DNA of 64,000 nt, from positions 285,182 to 349,181 of the forward strand of contig NZ_JACSQT010000003.1 in assembly GCF_014836495.1 (NCBI RefSeq). Direction: 5' to 3'. Source of the stretch: Cytobacillus stercorigallinarum (lineage in GTDB: Bacteria > Bacillota > Bacilli > Bacillales > Cytobacillaceae). Shown here in pieces: positions 1-8,918 of the stretch. The position numbers and the translations under genes were made by a program. Positions within the stretch are counted from its first letter, which is position 1; each line of letters starts with the position of its first letter. The notes beneath the pieces were generated by a model. The model worked only from the letters and a program-made list of their open reading frames with translations. It had not been told where the DNA came from and ran no database searches.

Positions 1-481
1 TATTTAATATTGTTCTTAAACCACCACTAGGAGACATCGGTGCTAATTTTTTGCCAACCATATCTTCTAATGTTTTGATATCATCGCGATCTGGTTGTGT
101 TACGAGGGAAGTTAGTGAATAACCAAATTCCTGTTCTGGATAAAGAAACTTTTCTTCTCTTTCAGGGTTTTTAAAGAACCAATTAATCGCAAAATCATAT
201 TTTCCTGTATCCACGCCAACTAAATTAGCTTCCTCTTCTCCCCAAACATATTCAAAATGGTAGTCTTCTAATTTCTTCTCTACTTCTTTCAAATAATCCA
301 TATCGTAACCAATTGGCTTATTATCATCATCCGCATATAGGAATGGTGGATTCACCTCGTCACTTATGGCGACAGTAATAATTTTCTTACCATCTTCAGT
401 TGTCCCATTACTTGAAGACGAGCATCCAGCAACGAATAAAACGCTTATTATAAGCAGGAATGTAATTTTTAACCCTTTCAT
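1..481 (-). CDS. Amino-acid ABC transporter substrate-binding lipoprotein (partial, C-terminus beyond left edge)
   Basis: Reading leftwards from an ATG at 481 behind a GGAGG site, the protein begins with a basic residue, a hydrophobic stretch and a lipobox (VAGC, Cys about residue 20), so it should be a membrane-anchored lipoprotein. The mature part reads as a family-3 solute-binding protein (SBP_bac_3): PPFLY followed by GYDMD, then FAINWF and a PMSPSGG-like loop. It lies directly downstream of the cognate ATPase, and the permease is presumably outside the window. The cargo is a polar amino acid; cystine-type is possible given the divergent flavoprotein but is inference. The gene is cut by the window end, not broken. 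Confidence 0.85.
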   Translation of the reverse strand, partial: MKGLKITFLLIISVLFVAGCSSSSNGTTEDGKKIITVAISDEVNPPFLYADDDNKPIGYDMDYLKEVEKKLEDYHFEYVWGEEEANLVGVDTGKYDFAINWFFKNPEREEKFLYPEQEFGYSLTSLVTQPDRDDIKTLEDMVGKKLAPMSPSGGLRTILN

Positions 482-498
482 TTTAGTCCTCCATTCTC

Positions 499-1251
499 CT
501 AGATAGTAAAGTCTGGTTCCTTCATTATTCTTTTTAAAAACTTTCTTGTTCTCTCTTGTTTCGGATGAATAAGAATGTCATCGGGTGGCCCTTGTTCGAT
601 AATCTGACCATCATCCATAAATACCACTCTATTCGAAACCTCACAAGCAAAATCAATCTCATGTGTGACAATCATCATCGTAACCCCACCACTCGCGATT
701 TCTCGTATAATTTCTAACACTTCTCCTACCATTTCTGGGTCAAGTGCAGAAGTTGGTTCATCAAACAATAGGACGTCCGGATTTAGCGCTAACGCCCGGG
801 CAATCCCCACTCTTTGTTTTTGTCCGCCAGAAAGTTGTTGCGGATACGCATTGATTTTATCTGCTAATCCTACCTTAGTTAGAATGTCTACCCCGATTTC
901 CCTCGCCATTTTTTTCGATTTCTTTTGTGCGATGATTAAACCTTCTGTTACATTTTCGAGAACCGTTTTATTCTCAAAAAGATTATAGTGTTGAAAAACC
1001 ATCGCCGTCCTTCTTCTTAATTGGAGGATATCTTTCTTCACTGGTTTTTTTGTTTGTATCGTTAAATCATTGATTGATATTATTCCTTCGTCTGGTTTTT
1101 CCAAATAGTTCACACATCTAAGGAGCGTTGTTTTTCCTGAACCGCTCGGACCAATGATTGTGACAACATCCCCTTTTGAAACTTCTAAATCAATCCCTTT
1201 TAATACATGGTTATTTTTGAACTTTTTATGAATATGCTTCAGTAAGATCAT
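499..1251 (-). CDS. Polar amino-acid ABC transporter ATP-binding protein
   Basis: This 250-residue cytoplasmic ATPase energises import of a polar amino acid. It has Walker [10 protein letters not shown] (about 34-42), Q-loop VFQHYN (about 85-90), signature LSGGQKQR (140-147), Walker B LLFDEP (161-166) and the switch histidine in IVTHE. Length and motif spacing match the GlnQ/TcyC/TcyN/YxeO group. It is the promoter-proximal gene of a leftward operon, 17 bp before the binding-protein start. The start follows an AGGAAAGTGAGG-like site. Substrate cannot be read from the ATPase. Confidence 0.93.
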   Translation of the reverse strand: MILLKHIHKKFKNNHVLKGIDLEVSKGDVVTIIGPSGSGKTTLLRCVNYLEKPDEGIISINDLTIQTKKPVKKDILQLRRRTAMVFQHYNLFENKTVLENVTEGLIIAQKKSKKMAREIGVDILTKVGLADKINAYPQQLSGGQKQRVGIARALALNPDVLLFDEPTSALDPEMVGEVLEIIREIASGGVTMMIVTHEIDFACEVSNRVVFMDDGQIIEQGPPDDILIHPKQERTRKFLKRIMKEPDFTI

Positions 1252-1382
1252 TTAAACCTCACTTTCCTGCATTACTGCATTGGTGTTTGAATTTTATAAA
1301 AAAAGATTAACAAAACAATTTCTATATGTAAAGTCGGAATTTTTCTATTTTTTAAATATTTACACAAACAAGCATCCCCTCC

Positions 1383-1411
1383 TTGACGAACCAGAACCAC
1401 TTGTTTAACAT
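1383..1411 (+). promoter_or_regulatory. Sigma-A-like promoter of the flavoprotein gene
   Basis: -35 TTGACG (1383-1388), 17-bp spacer, -10 TAACAT (1406-1411), about 55 bp before the TTG start at 1467. The divergent intergenic region also contains GGAATT-type elements near 1335 and 1431 that could be sulfur-regulator sites, but this is not established. Confidence 0.5.
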
Positions 1412-1466
1412 TTAAACCAACAAAGGAAGTAGGAATTAGATAGTTAAATTAGAGGAGGAAGAGACA

Positions 1467-2621
1467 TTGGTTTCACAATTATTCGTGAAGACGGAAGAGC
1501 AGAGAAAGTGGTTACATGCATTACAGACGAAAAAAGCGGCATTTCTTAGTCGTTCACAAGAAATAGATGAAGAGGCGAAATTCCCTCATGAGAATATTCG
1601 TGAATTAGTGACATTAGGTTATTCAAAAGTGACATTACCTAAAATATATGGCGGTGAGGGGCTTGGTGTGTATGACATGGTTCTTTTCCAAGAAACCCTT
1701 GCTTCCTACGATAGTGCCACTGCCTTAAGTATCGGTTGGCATGTTGGTGGATTAGGCGAAATCTATGAAAATCAATTATGGACAGATCAACAACTAGCAT
1801 CTTTTGCAAATGATGTACAAAAAGGCGCACTCGTGAACCGGTCTGTGAGCGAAGCACAAACGGGTAGCCCGACAAGAGGTGGCCGCCCCGGAACAACAGC
1901 TGTACGCCAAAATGGTTCGTGGGTTATTAATGGCCGTAAAAACTTCACAACCATGTCGCCTGCTTTAACCTATTTTCTCACTTCTGCCTGGATAGAAGAG
2001 AAACAAACGATTGGCTTTTTCTTAATTCATAAAGATACGCCAGGATTATCTATTGACGAAACATGGGATGTCGTTGCTATGAGAGGAACAGGAAGTCATG
2101 ATCTTGTATTAAATCAAGTAGTCATTCCTGAAGAGGCACTCGTTGAAACAATTGCTGACAGGGGAAAAGCTTTAAACGGATGGGTACTACATATCCCCGC
2201 CTGCTATCTCGGAATTGCGCAAGCCGCTAGAGATTATGCCGTACAATTTGCCTTAGAGCATAAACCAAATAGCATAAAGGGGTCTATTAGTGAACTACCG
2301 AATGTACAAACACTTCTCGGTGAAATCGATGCCGCTTTACTTGCTGCGAGACACCTACTCTATCATGTGGCCGAAGTATACGATGATAAAGATAGAAGAA
2401 AATATATTGAAAACGAACTAGCTGTTGCTAAATATCAAGTGACGCATGCAGCACTGACTGTTGTCGATAAAGCGATGCGCGTCGCAGGAGCAAAAAGCTT
2501 ACAACGTAACAATCCGCTACAAAGATATTATCGTGACGTTCGTGCGGGTCTTCATAATCCGCCAATGGACAACATCACCATCCAAAAACTTGCCGAATCG
2601 GCAATTGCTGAATTTAAATGA
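1467..2621 (+). CDS. Acyl-CoA dehydrogenase-like flavoprotein (sulfur-acquisition DszC/YdbM type?)
   Basis: 384 residues with the acyl-CoA dehydrogenase fold: helical N-domain, central beta domain around VSEAQTGSPTRGG and GRKNFTTM, and a C-terminal four-helix domain ending in RYYRDVRAGLHNPPMDN. The catalytic glutamate of true acyl-CoA dehydrogenases is not evident, and the C-terminus resembles flavin-dependent monooxygenase-like members of the fold (SfnC, DszC, B. subtilis YdbM) linked to use of organosulfur compounds. It is divergent from an amino-acid importer, which would fit sulfur scavenging. Start TTG chosen because GAGGAGG sits about 8 bp upstream. Specific activity is inference. Confidence 0.8.
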   Translation: MVSQLFVKTEEQRKWLHALQTKKAAFLSRSQEIDEEAKFPHENIRELVTLGYSKVTLPKIYGGEGLGVYDMVLFQETLASYDSATALSIGWHVGGLGEIYENQLWTDQQLASFANDVQKGALVNRSVSEAQTGSPTRGGRPGTTAVRQNGSWVINGRKNFTTMSPALTYFLTSAWIEEKQTIGFFLIHKDTPGLSIDETWDVVAMRGTGSHDLVLNQVVIPEEALVETIADRGKALNGWVLHIPACYLGIAQAARDYAVQFALEHKPNSIKGSISELPNVQTLLGEIDAALLAARHLLYHVAEVYDDKDRRKYIENELAVAKYQVTHAALTVVDKAMRVAGAKSLQRNNPLQRYYRDVRAGLHNPPMDNITIQKLAESAIAEFK

Positions 2622-2637
2622 GGAACTGCTAGTAACA

Positions 2638-2671
2638 AACACGAGAGAATAAACTTTCTCGTGTTCTTTTT
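2638..2671 (+). terminator. Rho-independent terminator
   Basis: Inverted repeat AACACGAGA / TCTCGTGTT followed by CTTTTT, directly after the flavoprotein stop codon. Confidence 0.85.
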
Positions 2672-2765
2672 ATGAGGAAGTCGATGCGCGTTGTGGGTGG
2701 TATTAGTAGGTTCACCCATTCTTGATGGAAGAGTGGGGGTTCTATTTGGCTGGGGGTTTTTGGGG

Positions 2766-3356
2766 TGGGCACCTCGTAGGTTCGTCATTTCTGATTTGCC
2801 CACAGTTCTTTCTGGTTTTGAACTCACTTATGGGGGTATTTCCTTTTTGCTCACACTTCTTCGTAATTTTGAACTCTCTTAGGTGGGCTTTCCCTTTTTG
2901 CCCACACTTCTTTCTGTTCTAAAACTCTCTTATGGGGGCATTTCCCCTTTACCCACACTTCTCCCTAATCTTGAACCCTCTTTTGGGGGCATTTCTTTTT
3001 TGCCCACACTTCTTCCTGATCTTGAACTCTCTTATGGGGGCATCTCTCTTTTACCCACACTTCTCCCTAATCTTGAACCCTCTTTTGGGGGCATCTCTCT
3101 TTTACCCACACTTCTCCCTAATCTTGAACCCTCTTTTGGGGGCATTTCTCTTTTGCCCACACTTCTTCCTGATCTTGAACCCTCTCATGGGGGCATTTCT
3201 CTTTTGCCCACACTTCTCCCTAATCTTGAACCCTCTTTTGGGGGCATTTCCCCTTTACCCACACTTCTCCCTAATCTTGAACCCTCTTTTGGGGGCATCT
3301 CTCTTTTACCCACACTTCTTCCTGATCTTGAACCCTCTTATGGGGGCACCTCTCTT
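2766..3356. repeat. Tandem array 1: 11 units of a 51-bp repeat
   Basis: The CCCACAC landmark recurs at 2799, 2850, 2901, 2952, 3003, 3054, 3105, 3156, 3207, 3258 and 3309, exactly 51 bp apart. The left units are diverged; those after 2935 are nearly identical. The plus strand is pyrimidine-rich. On the minus strand each unit has a GTGTGGGCAAAAG...CCCCCATAAGAG block of about 32 nt plus a 19-nt array-specific block. Long ORFs run through several frames only because 51 is divisible by three; no ribosome binding site precedes them. The array lies between two convergent transcription units. Confidence 0.95.
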
Positions 3357-3419
3357 TTGAAACATAGTTCTTCTTATTAATATTCCCGTGTAATCACTGA
3401 CCTCGTCCCCATTCTACCT

Positions 3420-3722
3420 TTACTTCGTCTGCCTATCATTCAACCATGCAAACATATTTAAAATAATCGTTACACCGAAGAGCACACTTGCAGCAAAAAC
3501 CGCAAAACCTGCCGTATCCATCATGGCACTAAAATCCTCTATTTTCACCAAGTGGTATTGAAACATTAATTGGAATAAAATGGCCATACCACAACAAATA
3601 AAGCTAAAAAATGAATACGTAACCCACCGTGTAGCATGTTCCTGCTTCCGATTAAAGTGAAGAAATGGTAGTACCCAAGCGGTTACTCCTAAAATAAGAC
3701 TACCTATATTCAACCAATCCAA
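3420..3722 (-). CDS. Small integral membrane protein, unknown function
   Basis: About 100 residues with three predicted membrane helices (GSLILGVTAWVLPFL, a central FSFICCGMAILFQLMF, and FAVFAASVLFGVTIILNMF). I chose a TTG start at 3722 because a purine-rich AAGGGAAAGGGA site precedes it and the longer frame (to 3773) would overlap the upstream gene. It follows the DUF2804-like gene by 16 bp, so it is probably the last gene of that operon. I do not recognise a family. Confidence 0.6.
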   Translation of the reverse strand: MDWLNIGSLILGVTAWVLPFLHFNRKQEHATRWVTYSFFSFICCGMAILFQLMFQYHLVKIEDFSAMMDTAGFAVFAASVLFGVTIILNMFAWLNDRQTK

Positions 3723-3738
3723 AATGATTCCCTTTCCC

Positions 3739-4770
3739 TTACCACTTATTCGACACTTTCTCCGCAAAGCCAAGAAAGTCTTTCACCTGAATGATGCTTC
3801 CATCATCCAATACTGCTTTTCCTGTAAAACGACCAAATACTTGGTGCTGGTCACTGGATATGATCATAACCGAAGTGTAGTCTTTACGATCTAAAATCGG
3901 GATGAAATCCATTTCAAATCTGCCGTCATTTGAGGTGAACTGCCAAGGCTCTAGATAATCAAAGTTTCCATTCTTTTGTGGAATATGAAAAGTGACTTCA
4001 TCTAGTTTATGGCCCACGCCGTCATAGAAGAGCATATTTTCACTGGCGTTAGAAGTGTCGCCAAATCCATAGCCAATATTAAATCCAAATGATTTCCCAT
4101 TCACGACTCCAGATGCGGCGCCCCAATACCAAGTATTTTTATATGTCCAAACCCCTCTACCCCAGTCTAACGTAGCAAAAGTCGTACTCTCATGAAATTG
4201 ATATTCTGTTGCGCCATAATGAACATGCCCCTTTGCGCGCATCCCATTGATCTTTTGATTATAGTAAAAAGCTTTCTTATCTTCCTTAAATGGAATGGCC
4301 ATTACGATAGAATCTTGAGGTTCATTAAATAAATCAATATCACAGGCGAAATCTTTTTTGCCATCAAAATTTTTCATACGGCAACATAACTTTCTTCCAT
4401 TCACCGTATGCAAAAAGGACATCTGGATTCGCTTATCTTGGTATACAATATCCCCTTTTTTAGAGGTTGATGGCAAGTTCAACTTTCCAAAGGTAAGAGG
4501 CTTTATCACACTAGTCGTTTGAAAGGAAGCACGTTTAAAATCTATGAAAGAAACACTGATTAAAGCCATGTACGAGTTATCCGCAATAGTTAAAGCCACA
4601 CCAAAGTCATCATTAGTAATTAAATAATAATCCCATTCTTTTATTCGCCAGCCTTGAGCCTTGATTGCCTTTCTATCATATGTAAGTAGGAGCTGTTTGG
4701 CATAACCAGTCTGCATAAGCTCACCTTTATTATTTAGAAGATGGCCAGTTTCCGTCATTTCTCTTTGCAC
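3739..4770 (-). CDS. DUF2804-like protein
   Basis: 343 residues from a GTG at 4770, preceded by GGGAGG with 8-bp spacing; the longer frame (to 4854) would run into the phosphatase gene. The sequence matches my recollection of DUF2804: an N-terminal TETGHLL with a GYAKQLLL segment, YYLITNDDFGVALTIADNSY, a central TFATLDWGRGVWTY, and WYWGAASG with FGFNIGYGFGD. No signal peptide or membrane helix is visible. Beta-rich folds with lipocalin-like character are typical of this family, but biochemical function is unknown. It lies 13 bp after the histidine phosphatase gene. Confidence 0.8.
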   Translation of the reverse strand: MQREMTETGHLLNNKGELMQTGYAKQLLLTYDRKAIKAQGWRIKEWDYYLITNDDFGVALTIADNSYMALISVSFIDFKRASFQTTSVIKPLTFGKLNLPSTSKKGDIVYQDKRIQMSFLHTVNGRKLCCRMKNFDGKKDFACDIDLFNEPQDSIVMAIPFKEDKKAFYYNQKINGMRAKGHVHYGATEYQFHESTTFATLDWGRGVWTYKNTWYWGAASGVVNGKSFGFNIGYGFGDTSNASENMLFYDGVGHKLDEVTFHIPQKNGNFDYLEPWQFTSNDGRFEMDFIPILDRKDYTSVMIISSDQHQVFGRFTGKAVLDDGSIIQVKDFLGFAEKVSNKW

Positions 4771-4783
4771 AGTATTTACCTCC

Positions 4784-5410
4784 CTAGGTGAATTCATATT
4801 GGTCCGGTTGAAGGTGAGACATATCTGCTTCCAATAGGATATTTTTCTGCCCATTTACGATTTCAATTACTGAAAGACAAGTATCATGAATGTACGGGGC
4901 ATCCCAAAGATTTTCCATAGGTATTTGTTTTAAGTAGGCAAGAAGCGTTTTAATTACGACCGTATGTGTGACAAGCAAAACATGACCATTCTTATGATTT
5001 GTCATCACTCTTTCTAACATTTTTACCGCTCGGTCTTGTACTTGCTGAAAACTTTCCCGCTCTGTTGGGTGATAGAGATGGGGCGCACGCCAAAAAGCAT
5101 GGAATTCAGCTGCGTATTGTTTTTCTACATCTGATTGTTGCTGCCCTTCCCAACTTCCCATATAAATCTCTTGTAAATCCTCATCAGTAAAAATCCTAAT
5201 AGAGCGATTGCCTTTAATCAGGCTCGCTGTCATCATCGTTCTTCCACTTGGACTGGCATAAATAGCTTCAAACGGGACTTTGCTTAAATGTTCGCCTAAT
5301 AATTTGGCGTTCTCACTCCCCGTTGTTGTTAGGTTAGAATCTAATCTCCCTTGTAGCCTTCTTTCTCTATTCCATTCTGTCTGACCATGTCTTGTTATGT
5401 ATATTTTCAC
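4784..5410 (-). CDS. Histidine phosphatase family protein (phosphoglycerate mutase-like)
   Basis: 208 residues beginning directly with the phosphohistidine motif RHGQTEWN (about 7-14). The family's second arginine region is present, as are the acid/base glutamate region (E81 in EIYMGSWEG) and the second catalytic histidine in LLVTHTVV (about H149). It is a cytosolic branch-2 histidine phosphatase acting on a small phosphorylated metabolite; the exact substrate (phosphoglycerate, cobalamin precursor, sugar phosphate) cannot be decided. It is probably co-transcribed with the two downstream minus-strand genes. Confidence 0.9.
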   Translation of the reverse strand: MKIYITRHGQTEWNRERRLQGRLDSNLTTTGSENAKLLGEHLSKVPFEAIYASPSGRTMMTASLIKGNRSIRIFTDEDLQEIYMGSWEGQQQSDVEKQYAAEFHAFWRAPHLYHPTERESFQQVQDRAVKMLERVMTNHKNGHVLLVTHTVVIKTLLAYLKQIPMENLWDAPYIHDTCLSVIEIVNGQKNILLEADMSHLQPDQYEFT

Positions 5411-5436
5411 TATTCATCCTTCTTTCTGTACAAAAA

Positions 5437-6237
5437 CTAAAATCGGAAACTAATTTGATGAAAGGAATGAATACCTGTCCCAAATTGATCCAATTGATGA
5501 CTCTTTAAATACTGAACGGCATCATAAGCTTCCTGCAAAACAGTCGGTGCTAATCCTAATGTATGATGTGATCCGAACACTTTTTCCACATTGGGAATCA
5601 TCGCTATTTTTTCAATTGATTGCACGAGATCAGATGGACTCGTAGAAGGATAAAAAGCGAATATCGGCTCGGTATCATACAATAAATCACCTGTGAATAA
5701 GTAGTTATTTGTTTCATCAAAAATAGTAATATGTCCCGGAGAGTGTCCTGGCGTATGATAGATAATGAGAGTTCTATTCCCTAATTGCAACACATCACCA
5801 TCCGCCAGTAAAGCGGTTGGCTCTCCTGTAAAAGGCTGATATGTTTCAGGATTAAATGTTTTTGGGGTCGGGATTGTTATATCCCTTTGGATATCCGTGC
5901 GAATTTGCTCGATCGTTAGACCACTAATGCCATTTACTAACCAGTCTTTATCTAGCTCATGAACGTAAATGGTATCGTACAATCCATGACCACCAATATG
6001 GTCGACATGAACATGCGTCGTAATGACCTCAATAGGTAAGGAAGTTAATTGGTCGGTTATACGTTTAATGTCATCAATTCCAAGGCCAGTATCAATGAGA
6101 ACCGCCTTTTCTTCACCAATGAGTAAAAACGAGTGCACTTTTTCCCAGTGGCCATATTCACTAATTGCATACGTTTTCTTATCAATTAATTGCACAGTAA
6201 ACCAAGAATCATTTATTAACACATGCTTCACCTGCAT
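5437..6237 (-). CDS. MBL-fold metallo-hydrolase
   Basis: The metal site motif HVHVDHIGGH (about residues 75-84 from the chosen start), the later HTPGHSPGH and FTGDLLYD, and the final GSHH identify a dinuclear zinc metallo-beta-lactamase-fold hydrolase of the glyoxalase II/lactonase-like type. The open frame extends to a TTG at 6363, but the family conservation begins at the ATG at 6237 (MQVKHV), so I use that; neither start has a convincing ribosome site. Substrate unknown. Its stop is 26 bp before the phosphatase start, suggesting one operon. Confidence 0.8.
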   Translation of the reverse strand: MQVKHVLINDSWFTVQLIDKKTYAISEYGHWEKVHSFLLIGEEKAVLIDTGLGIDDIKRITDQLTSLPIEVITTHVHVDHIGGHGLYDTIYVHELDKDWLVNGISGLTIEQIRTDIQRDITIPTPKTFNPETYQPFTGEPTALLADGDVLQLGNRTLIIYHTPGHSPGHITIFDETNNYLFTGDLLYDTEPIFAFYPSTSPSDLVQSIEKIAMIPNVEKVFGSHHTLGLAPTVLQEAYDAVQYLKSHQLDQFGTGIHSFHQISFRF

Positions 6238-6497
6238 TTCGAATATTGGGATGGAAGGGTTTTGAGGTAGTTGATATATAATGGTTGTTCTATTCCTAAG
6301 TATAGCAATTTTTGGTAGGTGTGAATAGATAACGTTTCCCAAAAAAGGATACCAACCTTTCAATTAAATAGTTTTGGTGGAACGGCTACTCTCTCGTTCT
6401 GATTTTAATAGAATCTATATATAAAGTTGTTAAGGAAGGAAAGTTTTGATCATTATCGAAACCTTATAGAAATAATATTTGTTAGGTGTGAGTGATA

Positions 6498-6929
6498 ATG
6501 GAAATGAGAAAGGCAACAATGAATGATATCGAAGGAATAACCGAATTGATGGGGCATCTTGGGTATCCTACCACATTCAATAAAATGAAAATAAGACTAA
6601 ATAATATCTATTCAAGTCCGGATTATCATACTTTAATAGCCTCAGATAACGGCAAAATAGTTGGAATGATTGGTCTTGTTAAGGGATATTACTATGAACT
6701 GGATGGATTATATATTCGTATTGTCGTCCTTGTGGTAGATAAAAACTATCGTAATAAAGGAATAGGTAAACAACTATTAGAAAATGCAGAAAGTTGGGCA
6801 AATAATATTGGAGCAACAGGAATAGGGCTGAACAGTGGGGATAGACCTGAGAGGATTAACGCGCACCATTTTTATAAAAAGAATGGTTATGTAGAAAAAA
6901 GTATTGGATTTGCCAAAAAAATGAGCTAA
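6498..6929 (+). CDS. GNAT family N-acetyltransferase
   Basis: About 143 residues, a single GNAT domain. The acetyl-CoA pyrophosphate loop is NKGIGKQLLENAE (about 86-98), preceded by the strand IRIVVLVVDKNYR and followed by the C-terminal HHFYKKNGY. GTG at 6492 and ATG at 6504 are alternative starts; spacing from the AGGTG at 6484 favours 6498. It is monocistronic between a divergent hydrolase gene and a convergent acyltransferase gene. Acceptor substrate unknown. Confidence 0.85.
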   Translation: MEMRKATMNDIEGITELMGHLGYPTTFNKMKIRLNNIYSSPDYHTLIASDNGKIVGMIGLVKGYYYELDGLYIRIVVLVVDKNYRNKGIGKQLLENAESWANNIGATGIGLNSGDRPERINAHHFYKKNGYVEKSIGFAKKMS

Positions 6930-7017
6930 GAATAGGCTATTGATTTATATTCTTCCACAATCTCCATAGAGACTGAAAATCACCTTACGATTCCATTCGC
7001 TTTATAAAGACTTTGAA

Positions 7018-7052
7018 AGCCTTATTACATTATAAAAATAATAAGGCTATTA
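7018..7052. terminator. Intergenic hairpin between convergent genes
   Basis: Perfect 9-bp inverted repeat GCCTTATTA / TAATAAGGC, then TATTATTTTT on the plus strand. It can end the GNAT transcript and perhaps the opposing one. Confidence 0.65.
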
Positions 7053-7091
7053 TTTTTGAAAACAAAATTCAACATGATTATCGCTCCGCAC

Positions 7092-7715
7092 CTATAACCG
7101 CTCTCGACTCCAAGTTGTTCCTGTTTTGATTACCTTAGCTGGAGAGCCTGCAATGGTTGTATGTGCTTCGGAGAAAGGTTTTGTAACCACAGACCTTGCC
7201 CCGATAATCGTATCGTCTGGTAGCACCGCTCCTTTAGAAATCAAACAACTGGCAGCAATCCAAACATGATTACCAATGACAACATCCTTTGCACCGTTCA
7301 ATCTTTCATTTGTTTCAATGTCAAGAACGGAATGAGCATCTGTTGTTCTTATTGCTATGTCATAAGAAAACATACAATCTGCGCCAATGTGAATATTCTT
7401 TCCTTCTTGAGATAATAGATAAACATTTTTAAAGGTTGTTCGATCACCAATCTTAATCGATTGTTTTTTGCCTTTTAATAATATATGACCAATCAAGTCG
7501 GTATCTTCCCCTATTGTAATTTCATTGTTTGATCCTCGTATGTGAATTAATATATTCGATAGTTTTGTCCCTTTTCCAATATGGATTTTATTATTTGAAC
7601 CAGTGATCCTTAATTCCGCATTTTTAAAAATAAACGATTCTTCATCATATATGAGTTGATTATTTTTTCCGAATACTTTCGTCGTTAGTCCTTTAATTTC
7701 TTCCTGAAGTATCAT
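7092..7715 (-). CDS. Hexapeptide-repeat (left-handed beta-helix) acyltransferase
   Basis: 207 residues. Repeated short hydrophobic turns ([LIV]-G-x4) run from about residue 30 to 190, e.g. ITGSNNKIHIGKGTK and IRGSNNEITIGEDTD, ending in VVIGNHVWIAASCLISKGAVLPDDTIIGARSVV, the usual C-terminal coil of the LbH acetyltransferase family. The fold trimerises and uses acetyl- or acyl-CoA to modify sugars, typically in surface polysaccharides. No glycan cluster is next to it, so the acceptor is unknown. ATG is preceded by AAGGAGG. Confidence 0.88.
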   Translation of the reverse strand: MILQEEIKGLTTKVFGKNNQLIYDEESFIFKNAELRITGSNNKIHIGKGTKLSNILIHIRGSNNEITIGEDTDLIGHILLKGKKQSIKIGDRTTFKNVYLLSQEGKNIHIGADCMFSYDIAIRTTDAHSVLDIETNERLNGAKDVVIGNHVWIAASCLISKGAVLPDDTIIGARSVVTKPFSEAHTTIAGSPAKVIKTGTTWSRERL

Positions 7716-7836
7716 GAATATAGGCCTCCTTGCGCAATGATTGCTCGTATTATAACATCACTGACGTTATGTAAAGGAAGAATTTACAGAATCTGAAAAC
7801 AACTGTTACATATGATTTAATTGTCATCTTTTATTT

Positions 7837-7884
7837 TTGTATTTACATCGCACACGATATATAATAAATCGTATACGATGTAAA
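7837..7884 (+). promoter_or_regulatory. Promoter and operator of the ohrR-like/gpx operon
   Basis: -35 TTGTAT (7837-7842), 17-bp spacer, -10 TATAAT (7860-7865). A long inverted repeat embraces the -10: TTTACATCG (7842-7850) and CGATGTAAA (7876-7884), with the self-palindrome ATCGTATACGAT inside the right half. Position and symmetry fit autorepression by the MarR/OhrR-type regulator encoded next. Confidence 0.7.
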
Positions 7885-7891
7885 TGAGGAG

Positions 7892-8350
7892 GTGGCCAAA
7901 GTAAAAGCACAACCTCTAGAGGACCAATTATGTTTCGCTATTTATAAAGCAACAAATCAATATACGAAGCTATATCGAAAAGCACTGGAACCATTTGACC
8001 TAACTTACCCACAATATATTGTCCTACTCGCCCTGTGGGAAAGTGATCATATGATTATTAAACAATTAAGTGAAAAGTTATCATTAGGGATCGGCACATT
8101 AAACCCCATTATTTCTAAATTAGTTGAAAAAGATTATGTTACAAAAACACCTTCACCAATGGACAAACGATCTGTAGTCATTTCATTGACACCAAAGGGG
8201 AAAAACTCCGAAAAGACGATATCAGAAATGATTTCAACTAAAGCTACTGAATGTGATTCTTTTACTGTATTTGATCATCAATTCAAATTAAAATTACAAG
8301 AATTGAATACACTGTTATCCCATTTAAATGACTTGGAGGAGAAAAAATGA
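7892..8350 (+). CDS. MarR family regulator, OhrR-like peroxide sensor
   Basis: 152 residues with a winged-helix MarR domain (recognition region about 60-100). The N-terminal DQLCFAIY (Cys about 14) and TYPQYIVLLALWE match the OhrR subgroup, whose reactive cysteine senses organic hydroperoxides. It overlaps the following glutathione peroxidase gene by 4 bp, so repressor and peroxidase are coupled. The AGGAGG at 7887-7892 lies too close to the annotated GTG, so the exact start is uncertain. The operator over its own promoter suggests autoregulation. Confidence 0.85.
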   Translation: MAKVKAQPLEDQLCFAIYKATNQYTKLYRKALEPFDLTYPQYIVLLALWESDHMIIKQLSEKLSLGIGTLNPIISKLVEKDYVTKTPSPMDKRSVVISLTPKGKNSEKTISEMISTKATECDSFTVFDHQFKLKLQELNTLLSHLNDLEEKK

Positions 8351-8823
8351 GTTTATATGATATAAATGTAACACTCGAAAACGGGACCAATTATACATTG
8401 GAGCAATATGAAGGCAAGGTATTATTAGTTGTCAATACTGCAACGAAATGTGGTTTGGCTCCACAATTTGAAGAACTCGAGAGCCTCTATCAAAATTATA
8501 AGGATGCGGGACTGGTTATATTAGGATTTCCATCGGATCAATTTAAACAAGAGCTCGACTCTGCTGAGGAAGCAAGTGAAGCTTGTCGGATGACCTACGG
8601 TGTTTCATTCCCTATGCATGAAATCATAAAAGTAAATGGGAAAGAAGCACACCCTCTATTTAATTATTTAACGACAGAAGCAAAAGGCTTTTTAAGCAAA
8701 AGCATTAAATGGAACTTTACCAAGTTTCTCATTGATCAAAACGGGCATGTGGTAGAGCGATTCGGTCCTACGGATAAACCAAGAGATTTTGAGGAAAAGA
8801 TTAAACATCTACTAGCAAATTAA
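8347..8823 (+). CDS. Glutathione peroxidase-type (thioredoxin-dependent) peroxidase
   Basis: 158 residues, thioredoxin fold. Peroxidatic Cys35 lies in NTATKCGLAP, with Gln65 in FPSDQF and Trp122 in KWNFTKFL completing the catalytic site; Cys80 is positioned as a resolving cysteine, typical of bacterial enzymes reduced by thioredoxin. The usual FPCNQF is FPSDQF here. Reduces hydroperoxides in the cytoplasm. ATG overlaps the regulator stop (ATGA), indicating translational coupling and peroxide-inducible expression. Confidence 0.93.
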   Translation: MSLYDINVTLENGTNYTLEQYEGKVLLVVNTATKCGLAPQFEELESLYQNYKDAGLVILGFPSDQFKQELDSAEEASEACRMTYGVSFPMHEIIKVNGKEAHPLFNYLTTEAKGFLSKSIKWNFTKFLIDQNGHVVERFGPTDKPRDFEEKIKHLLAN

Positions 8824-8918
8824 CAAATAAGAAACTTCATCCTCCCCATGATTATTACCGTTCACTTTAGGGTATTACAATAAATACCATCAATTAATTA
8901 TCAAGGGGAGGTTCATTC

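Noticed and set aside
2691..3380. Long overlapping plus-strand ORFs over array 1
   Set aside because: They are open because the 51-bp unit has no stop in those frames; no ribosome site and several frames are open at once.
8824..8918. Possible riboswitch before the TspO-related gene
   Set aside because: Under 100 nt and no recognisable riboswitch core or terminator pair.
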